Shown here in pieces: positions 58,036 through 64,000 of a DNA stretch of 64,000 nt. Position numbers and translations under genes: made by a program. Position 1 is the stretch's first letter; every line of letters begins with the position of its first letter. A model generated the notes under the pieces. That model was not told where the DNA came from and did no database searches. It saw only the letters and a program-made list of their open reading frames with translations. Source of the stretch: Actinomycetota bacterium (GTDB lineage: Bacteria > Actinomycetota > Actinomycetes > Actinomycetales > Dermatophilaceae); NCBI GenBank assembly GCA_020160805.1, contig JAIUPO010000006.1, forward strand, positions 1-64,000. Reading direction: 5' to 3'.

Positions 58036-58569
58036 ATGAGCAATATCAAGAACCTCCCCGCCGGCACCTGGGCGATCGACCCCAGCCACACCGAGGTCGG
58101 CTTCGTCGCCCGCCACCTGATGGTCAGCAAGGTGCGCGGCAACTTCGCCGATGTCGCCGGCACCGTCGTGGTCGCCGAGGACGTCACCGCCTCCACCGTC
58201 GATGTCACGGTCCAGATGGCCTCTGTCGACACCCGCAGCGCCGACCGCGACGCGCACCTGAAGAGCGCGGACTTCTTCGACGTCGAGAACTACCCGACGA
58301 TGCGCTTCGTCTCCACCTCCTTCGACGGCGAGAAACTGACCGGCGATCTGACGATCAAGGACACCACCAAGCCCGTCACCTTCGAGGTCGACTTCAATGG
58401 CGTCCAGGCCGACCCGTGGGGCAACACCAAGGCCGGCTTCGAGGCCGAGGCCGAGATCAAGCGCGCCGACTGGGGCCTGACCTGGAATGCCGCCATCGAG
58501 GGCGGCGGCGTGCTCGTCTCCGACAAGATCAAGATCGTCCTCGACGTCCAGCTGCTCAAGCAGGCCTGA
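58036..58569 (+). CDS. YceI-family lipid/isoprenoid-binding protein
   Basis: 177 residues. ATG 58036 has AAGGA at eight-base spacing; ATG 58027 lies too close to it. Conserved YceI elements: TWAIDPSHTEVGFVARHLM, VRGNFADVAGTVVVAED, and ADFFDVENYPTMRFVSTSF near residue 80. The lipocalin-like barrel binds long isoprenoids such as polyprenyl quinones in characterised members. No signal peptide, so probably cytoplasmic. Its place beside quinone and heme genes is suggestive only. Confidence 0.92.
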   Translation: MSNIKNLPAGTWAIDPSHTEVGFVARHLMVSKVRGNFADVAGTVVVAEDVTASTVDVTVQMASVDTRSADRDAHLKSADFFDVENYPTMRFVSTSFDGEKLTGDLTIKDTTKPVTFEVDFNGVQADPWGNTKAGFEAEAEIKRADWGLTWNAAIEGGGVLVSDKIKIVLDVQLLKQA

Positions 58570-58594
58570 CGCCCGCGGCGGGAGCTGTTGGCTC

Positions 58595-59593
58595 TTACAG
58601 GAGGGCGGCGGCGTCGAGGGCGAAGTAGGTCAGGATCAGCTGGGCACCGGCGCGGCGGATGCCGATCAGGGACTCGAGCATCACCCGGTCGCGGTCGATC
58701 CAGCCGCGATCGGCGGCGGCGATGATCTGGGAGTACTCCCCCGAAATCTGGTATGCCGCAACGGGAACCGGGCTCGCGGCCGCCACGGCGGCGACGATAT
58801 CGAGGTGTGGGCCGGCCGGTTTCACCATGATGATATCGGCCCCTTCGGCGAGGTCTTGCGCGAGTTCGCGCAAGGCCTCGGTCGCGTTCGGCGGGTCTTG
58901 TTGGTATGCCGCCCGGTCTCCGACGAGCGAGCTCGCGACCGCCTCGCGGAAGGGCCCATAGAGACCGGAGGTGTATTTCGCCGTATAGGCAAGGATCACG
59001 ACGTCCTGGAAACCTTCGGCGTCCAGGGCCGCGCGGACGTGCCCAACCTGGCCGTCCATCATCCCCGAGAGACCGAGCACGTGCGCACCTGCGTGCGCCT
59101 GAGCGAGTCCCATCGCGGCATACCGCTGCAGCGTCGCGTCATTGTCGACCCGCCCGGCCGCGTCGAGGACCCCGCAGTGCCCGTGCGACGTGAACTCATC
59201 CAGGCACAGATCGGTCATCACGACGAGCCGATCCCCGACCGCGTCGACCACCGCCCGTGTGGCGACATTGAGGATGCCTTCAGGGTCGTCCGCGCCCGAG
59301 CCCTCCGCGTCCTTCGCCAGCGGCACTCCGAAGAGCATGATGCCCCCGAGCCCCGCGTCGACGCACCGATGTGCTTCTGCGACAAGGGATTCGATCGTAT
59401 GCTGCACGACCCCCGGCATCGCGCCGATCGGCTGCGGCTCATCGATCCCTTCCCGCACAAAGACCGGCAGGATCAGATCAGCCGGGTGCAGCCGGGTCTG
59501 CGCGACCAGCCGCCGCATCGCGGCTGAAGTGCGCAACCGGCGGGGCCGAACGCTCGGGAAGGTGCCCGACGGCATACCCCCGGCAGCCGGCAT
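58595..59593 (-). CDS. hemB: delta-aminolevulinic acid dehydratase (porphobilinogen synthase)
   Basis: 332 residues from ATG 59593, sharing a base with the cobA-hemD stop (TGATG); GTG 59596 is possible. It condenses two aminolevulinates. The metal-binding region is DLCLDEFTSHGHCGVLD near residue 128. The two active-site lysines are in LAYTAKYTSGLYGPFRE near residue 203 and DIIMVKPAGPHLDIV near residue 256. Last gene of the rex-hem operon. Confidence 0.95.
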   Translation of the reverse strand: MPAAGGMPSGTFPSVRPRRLRTSAAMRRLVAQTRLHPADLILPVFVREGIDEPQPIGAMPGVVQHTIESLVAEAHRCVDAGLGGIMLFGVPLAKDAEGSGADDPEGILNVATRAVVDAVGDRLVVMTDLCLDEFTSHGHCGVLDAAGRVDNDATLQRYAAMGLAQAHAGAHVLGLSGMMDGQVGHVRAALDAEGFQDVVILAYTAKYTSGLYGPFREAVASSLVGDRAAYQQDPPNATEALRELAQDLAEGADIIMVKPAGPHLDIVAAVAAASPVPVAAYQISGEYSQIIAAADRGWIDRDRVMLESLIGIRRAGAQLILTYFALDAAALL

Positions 59594-61218
59594 CACGAGC
59601 GGGCCCGGCGGCGCGCAGTGCTGCGGCGCTTCTCGCTCGGCCGGCGCAAGACTTCCCCCGCCTCGAGAGCCGCGGCCGCCCGGCCGCGACCGAAGTCCGC
59701 GAGCGCCTCGATGAGCACCGGCACGCTCGCCTCGGGCGCGAGGACGTCGACGCGCAGGCCATGATCCTCAGCGGTCTTCGCGGTCGCCGGGCCGATGCAC
59801 GCGACGATCGTTGATGCGTGGGGCTTGCCGGCGATGCCGACGAGATTGCGCACGGTCGAGGAGGAGGTGAAGACGACCGCATCGAAGTCGCCGCCCTTGA
59901 TCGATTCGCGAACCTCCGGCTTCGGCGGCGCGGCGCGCACGGTGCGGTAGGCGGTCACAGCTTCGACGCTCCAGCCGAGATCCTCCAGGCCGGCGACGAG
60001 GGTGTCGGTCGCGATATCGGCCCGCGGCAGGAAGACCTTGTTGATGGGGTCGAGGTCGGCATCGTATTCGGGCCATTCTGCGACCAGCCCGCGCGCCGAA
60101 GCCTCCCCCGATGGCACCAGGTCGGGGCGAATACCCCAGGCGCGCAAGGCTTCTGCCGTCACGCCACCGACGGCAGCGACCTTCAAGCCGGCGAGCGCCC
60201 GGGCGTCCAGACCGATCTCCTCGAAGAGTTCACGCACCGCCTTGACGGCATTGACCGAGGTGAACCCGATCCACTCATACGAACCGGTCACCAGCCCCCG
60301 GATCGCCTTGTCCATCTGATGGCGCGTGCGCGGCGGCTCGACGCTGATTGTCGGCACGATCTCGCCGTGCGCTCCATGTCCGGCGAGCAGGCCGAGCACC
60401 GGTTGCGCCTGGTCCATCGTGCGCGGGATGAGCACGCGCCACCCGAAGAGCGGCTTGGACTCGAACCACGACAGGTGCTCGCGCATCGGCACCGTCGGGC
60501 CGAGGATCGCCAGCGTCGGGAACCCCAGACCGGCGACGGTGCGCGCGGCGACGCGCAACTCGCACACCTGCGTGCGCTGCCGAGTGGTCGTGCCGTGCTC
60601 GGTCAGCGCGACCAGCGTTTTGGGGTCGCGGCCGGCGGCTAGCAACGCCTGCGCGCCCGTCTCCAGATCGGGCGCGGTGCCGAGCAGGACCACGGTGGTG
60701 GCGGGGTCCGCATATGCCGCCCACTCGATCCCGCTCTGCCCCGGGGCGAGCACGTGGACGCCGGTGACCGCGGCCCCAGTGAGCGGGATTCCGGCGTATG
60801 CCGGGACCGCCGTCGCCGCCGTGACTCCCGGGACGATCTCGAAGGCGATGCCGGCCTTCTGGCAGGCGATGGCCTCCTCGGCCAGCCCGTTGAAGGTCGC
60901 CGGGTCGCCGTCCATGAGCCGCACGACGAGGCCGCCCGGGTGCGCCTTGGCTGTCGCCACGACGAGCTTGGCGCGCGAGGCGTGGGTGAGGGCCTGGCCC
61001 GGCGTGCCATGCGAGGCATCGACGATCTCGGCGTCCGGGCAGGCGTGGCTGCGCACGACATCGAGCGCCGTCAACTGATCGGTGACGATCGCATCGGCCG
61101 CCGCGAGGGCCTCCACCGCGGCGAGGGTGAGCAGGCGGGGATCCCCAGGGCCGGTGCCGACAAAGGCCACGCGGGCAGCCGGGCGCTTGCGCCCGGTCGG
61201 GGTGGTCGTGGGGCTCAC
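59593..61218 (-). CDS. hemD: fused uroporphyrinogen-III methyltransferase / synthase
   Basis: 541 residues from GTG 61218. The N-terminal half (residues ~10-250) is a SAM uroporphyrinogen methyltransferase of the CobA type: VGTGPGDPRLLTLAAVEAL, DASHGTPGQALTH and MDGDPATFNGLAEEA. The C-terminal half (from ~260, WRVLIPRTMDQAQPVLGLL) is HemD, closing hydroxymethylbilane to uroporphyrinogen III. The fusion links heme and siroheme/cobalamin branches and is common in actinobacteria. Overlaps hemC by GTGA. Confidence 0.94.
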   Translation of the reverse strand: MSPTTTPTGRKRPAARVAFVGTGPGDPRLLTLAAVEALAAADAIVTDQLTALDVVRSHACPDAEIVDASHGTPGQALTHASRAKLVVATAKAHPGGLVVRLMDGDPATFNGLAEEAIACQKAGIAFEIVPGVTAATAVPAYAGIPLTGAAVTGVHVLAPGQSGIEWAAYADPATTVVLLGTAPDLETGAQALLAAGRDPKTLVALTEHGTTTRQRTQVCELRVAARTVAGLGFPTLAILGPTVPMREHLSWFESKPLFGWRVLIPRTMDQAQPVLGLLAGHGAHGEIVPTISVEPPRTRHQMDKAIRGLVTGSYEWIGFTSVNAVKAVRELFEEIGLDARALAGLKVAAVGGVTAEALRAWGIRPDLVPSGEASARGLVAEWPEYDADLDPINKVFLPRADIATDTLVAGLEDLGWSVEAVTAYRTVRAAPPKPEVRESIKGGDFDAVVFTSSSTVRNLVGIAGKPHASTIVACIGPATAKTAEDHGLRVDVLAPEASVPVLIEALADFGRGRAAAALEAGEVLRRPSEKRRSTARRRARS

Positions 61219-62228
61219 TGGTCGCTCTCCATCGATGCGGTCACGCTGGTGGGGGGTGGGGTTGACGGCGGGCCGTCGGTCGGTGGTCGAGGCTCTCGGG
61301 CCTGGGCCGCGCCGTCCTCCAGGAGCAGCCGGGCCAGGCGTATGCCGACCCCCTCCGGATCGTCGGCCGCACCGACCATGGAGCGGCGCAACTCCAGGGC
61401 GCCGGCGCGCGTCCCGACGAAGGCGCGCAACGACAGCTCGGGACCATCGAACCCCTCGACGATCTCGCCGAGGACGCCAATGGGCGCCGTGCAGCCCGCC
61501 TCAAGTTCGCGCAGGACGGTGCGTTCGGCGGTGATGCAGGCACGGGTATCCGCATCGTCGACGGCAGCCAGCAGCGCGATCAGTTCCGCATCGTCCGCGC
61601 GGCATTCGACGGCGAGGGCGCCTTGACCGGCGGCGGGCAGCATCTGAATCGGGTCAAGGACTTCGGTGGCGAGGTGAGTCAGGCCCAGTCGGGCCAGGCC
61701 GGCGCGGGCCAGGATGATGGCGTCCACATCGCCGGCCGTCACGCGAGCGATGCGCGTCTCCACATTGCCGCGGATGCCCGTGAACTCCAGACCGAGGCCA
61801 AGCGCCCGCAGCTGCGCCTCCCGGCGGGGCGAGCCCGTGCCGACCACGGAACCGGGCGGCAACTCCCCCAGCGTGAGGCCGTCCCGGGCGATGACGACAT
61901 CGCGAACATCCTCACGACGAGGAGTCGCCGCCACAATGAGACCAGGTTCCGGAGTCGTCGGCAGGTCCTTCAGTGAGTGGACAGCGAAGTCGATATCGCT
62001 GTTGTGCAAGGCCATTCGCAGCGCCGACGCGAAGACACCGGTGCCGCCGATCTGTTCCAGCGGCGCCGTCGAGATATCGCCTTCGGTGACGATTTCGACG
62101 AGCTCAATCTCGTGGCCGAGGGCCTGCAGGGCGTCGGCCACGTGGCCGGATTGCGTCGTCGCCAGGCGGCTGCGGCGGGTGCCGAGGCGCAGCGTGCGTG
62201 GGCCGGCCGTCATGGGCTGCGGGCTCAT
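61215..62228 (-). CDS. hemC: porphobilinogen deaminase (hydroxymethylbilane synthase)
   Basis: 337 residues. Signatures: LRLGTRRSRLATTQSGHVAD at the start, DFAVHSLKDLPTT near residue 80, and the dipyrromethane-cofactor cysteine in RELEAGCTAPIGV near residue 245. The last 30 residues are Pro/Thr-rich and probably disordered. It overlaps hemA and cobA-hemD by four bases each. Confidence 0.96.
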   Translation of the reverse strand: MSPQPMTAGPRTLRLGTRRSRLATTQSGHVADALQALGHEIELVEIVTEGDISTAPLEQIGGTGVFASALRMALHNSDIDFAVHSLKDLPTTPEPGLIVAATPRREDVRDVVIARDGLTLGELPPGSVVGTGSPRREAQLRALGLGLEFTGIRGNVETRIARVTAGDVDAIILARAGLARLGLTHLATEVLDPIQMLPAAGQGALAVECRADDAELIALLAAVDDADTRACITAERTVLRELEAGCTAPIGVLGEIVEGFDGPELSLRAFVGTRAGALELRRSMVGAADDPEGVGIRLARLLLEDGAAQAREPRPPTDGPPSTPPPTSVTASMESDQ

Positions 62229-63550
62229 CGCGCCGCCCCCTCGTCGCTGGCCCGGTCGAAGGGTGGCGGCGCCGAAACGGTGGCGACCGTCTCGGGATCG
62301 AGAGCGAAGAGTTCGGCGAGGGCATCGGCATACGCCCCGATGCGGCCGCTGGCGGCCAGCTCCTTGACCCGCAGGGTGGGTCCGTGCAGCAGCTTGTCGA
62401 CCAGCCGACCCATGGCGATTTCGACTTCGCGGCGCTCGGCATCGCTCAGCTCCGGGGTGCGTCCCTGGAGGCGGGCGAGTTCGCTGTCGAGGACCTCGAC
62501 GGCGCGAGCGCGCAGGGCGGCGATGGTCGGCGCCGCCGCTTGCACGGAGCGTTCCGTGAGGTATGCCGCCACCTCGGCGGTGACGATATCCGTCGCCGCC
62601 TGCACCTGGGGCCCGCTGGCGGAGTCCGCGATGAGGAGACCGAGATGCTCTAGGCCCAGTCGGGTGGTGCCGGGCAGATCGGCGATGGCGTGGTCGATGT
62701 CGTGGGGCATCGCGAGGTCGAGATAGACCTGCGGGCGCCCGCCGCGCAGCGCCTGGGCGCGCGCGGCATCGTCGGCCGTGAGGATGACGCCCGGCGCGCC
62801 GATGCAGGCGATGACGATATCGGCGCCGACGAGGGCTTCGTCGAGTTCGGAGAAGCGCACCGCCTCGCCGTCAACGCGCGCGGCGAGGGCGGCACCGCGC
62901 GACAGCGTGCGATTGGCGATGACCAGGCGACCGACGCCCGCTCGGCGGGCCGTCGTCGCCGACAGCGCGGCCATGGCGCCGGCGCCGACCACCACCACGC
63001 TGGCTTCGGACAGATCGCCGAGGATCGGCCGGGCGGCGGCCAGGCCGGCGTCGACGAGGGAGCCGGAGACGGTGTCGATCGAGGTGTCGGTGTGGACGCG
63101 CTTGCCGACGCGCAAGGCGCGCTGGAAGAGGGTGTTGAGCGCGGGCCCGACGACGCGCTCCTCTTGGGCCTCATGCAGCGCCATTCGCAACTGCGCGCGA
63201 ATCTGACTCTCTCCCACGGCCATCGAGTCCAAGCCACCCGCGACGCGGAAGGCGTGGGCGATCGCGCGGTCCTCAAAGTGCACGGCCAGGCGGTCGGTCA
63301 GATCGGCGCGCGGCAGGTCCGCCACCGACTCCAACGCCTCGGTGACCGCAGCGACCGCGCCATGGAAGGTCACGGCCTCGACATAGACCTCGGTGCGATT
63401 GCACGTCGAAACAACGACGCTCTCGGCGATGTGCTCGCTGCCCGCCAACTCGGTGGCGAGGCGGCGGCGCCCCTCACTGTCCAGCGAGATGCGCTCGAGC
63501 AGGTCGAGCGGGGCATTGTGGTGGGAGAGGCCGAGGACGAGCAGGCTCAT
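62225..63550 (-). CDS. hemA: glutamyl-tRNA reductase
   Basis: 441 residues. Catalytic cysteine in VVVSTCNRTEVYVE near residue 50; NADPH domain with SVVVVGAGAMAALSATTARR near residue 187; C-terminal dimerisation helix. It makes glutamate-1-semialdehyde, the committed step of tetrapyrrole synthesis. Overlaps rex by ATGA, as in the rex-hemACD operon of Streptomyces, so heme synthesis is probably redox-controlled by Rex. Confidence 0.96.
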   Translation of the reverse strand: MSLLVLGLSHHNAPLDLLERISLDSEGRRRLATELAGSEHIAESVVVSTCNRTEVYVEAVTFHGAVAAVTEALESVADLPRADLTDRLAVHFEDRAIAHAFRVAGGLDSMAVGESQIRAQLRMALHEAQEERVVGPALNTLFQRALRVGKRVHTDTSIDTVSGSLVDAGLAAARPILGDLSEASVVVVGAGAMAALSATTARRAGVGRLVIANRTLSRGAALAARVDGEAVRFSELDEALVGADIVIACIGAPGVILTADDAARAQALRGGRPQVYLDLAMPHDIDHAIADLPGTTRLGLEHLGLLIADSASGPQVQAATDIVTAEVAAYLTERSVQAAAPTIAALRARAVEVLDSELARLQGRTPELSDAERREVEIAMGRLVDKLLHGPTLRVKELAASGRIGAYADALAELFALDPETVATVSAPPPFDRASDEGAAR

Positions 63551-64000
63551 GGCGCCACCCGCTCCAGGTCGACATCGAAGTCTCGGCGTTGGCGCAGGAA
63601 GGCGAGAATTTGCAGCTCCGCGGCGACCTCGACTGGGCGCACATCCACCGCGTCGGGGACCGCGAGATTGCCGCCGGCCAGGTTGAGGATCGAGCTGACC
63701 CCCGCCGCGACAAGCGCATCCGCGACCTGTTGCGCGGCGCTTTCAGGAGTGGCGATGACCCCGATCGCATCCCGACCGCGCACCGTCCCCGGCAGGTCGG
63801 CGAGGTCTTGAATGGTCAGCTCTCCAACCCGCTCACCAATCACGGCCGGGTCCACATCGAACAAGCCGGCCACGCGAAAACCCCGGGCGAAGAACCCGCG
63901 GTGGCCCGCCAGGGCACGCCCCAGGTGACCCATGCCGACGATGACGACGGCCCACTCCCGGGTCATCCCCAGCTCGCGGGAGATCTCCAGCGAGAGGTGC
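63547..64000 (-). CDS. rex: redox-sensing repressor Rex, N terminus missing
   Basis: The C-terminal 150 residues are present; the frame runs off the right edge, so the DNA-binding domain is outside. The NADH-binding Rossmann motif VIVGMGHLGRALAGHRGF is followed by GFRVAGLFDVDPAVIGERV, GVIATPESAAQQVADALVAA and ILNLAGGNLAVPDAVDVR, all typical of Rex. Rex releases DNA when NADH/NAD rises. A near-perfect Rex operator lies upstream of the nuo operon at 41593. Confidence 0.93.
   Translation of the reverse strand, partial: HLSLEISRELGMTREWAVVIVGMGHLGRALAGHRGFFARGFRVAGLFDVDPAVIGERVGELTIQDLADLPGTVRGRDAIGVIATPESAAQQVADALVAAGVSSILNLAGGNLAVPDAVDVRPVEVAAELQILAFLRQRRDFDVDLERVAP

Overview
The window is about 70% GC, with short or overlapping gaps between genes. 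It looks like the chromosome of a high-GC Gram-positive actinobacterium, most likely Micrococcales and probably near the Intrasporangiaceae/Dermatophilaceae; that placement is inferred from gene content, not from a marker gene. The signs are a menaquinone-only quinone system, a 14-gene nuo operon preceded by a geranylgeranyl-reductase gene, rex-hemACDB order, System II cytochrome c assembly genes next to hemL and menA, and frequent GTG starts and GTGA/ATGA overlaps. I saw no rRNA, tRNA, CRISPR array or insertion sequence. No gap between genes exceeds 300 bases; the largest is 306-540.

Layout. Positions 1-4.0 kb: a partial DUF427 gene, pepN and htpX. Positions 4.0-20.8 kb: a second, incomplete complex I locus. 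It has nuoC-H-I-J-K-L-M-N on the minus strand (4033-11952) and nuoA-nuoB (18593-19552), each divergent from one half of a 2-oxoacid:ferredoxin oxidoreductase (korA at 12136, korB at 19690). nuoD, nuoE, nuoF and nuoG copies are absent here. Between the two halves lies a cassette of an acetyltransferase, a large AfsR/SARP-type regulator and a secreted protein. Positions 20.8-23.4 kb: two transporters and a VapBC-type toxin-antitoxin pair. Positions 23.5-41.6 kb: one long minus-strand operon, geranylgeranyl reductase - nuoA to nuoN - polyprenyl diphosphate synthase, with a near-consensus Rex operator and a possible iron box at its promoter. Positions 41.7-50.6 kb: an Rv0909-like protein and the menaquinone genes menF, menG, menD, menE and menA, interrupted by a decayed gene, a glyoxalase-like protein and an ArsC-like protein. 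Positions 50.7-57.4 kb: cytochrome c maturation genes (resA, ccdA, resB, ccsB) with a phosphatase gene and hemL. Positions 57.4-58.6 kb: a divergent marR/yceI pair. Positions 58.6-64 kb: hemB, cobA-hemD, hemC, hemA and a rex gene running off the edge.

Almost the whole window serves membrane electron transport. It covers the quinone (men genes, polyprenyl synthase, side-chain reductase), the enzyme reducing it (complex I), a second complex-I-like machine probably fed by ferredoxin from KorAB, heme synthesis, attachment of heme to cytochromes c, and the NADH sensor Rex. The least explained signals are the split KorAB/complex-I locus, an operator-like 18-mer shared by both flanks of the SARP gene, and a roughly ten-fold excess of the heptamer GTATGCC/GGCATAC.
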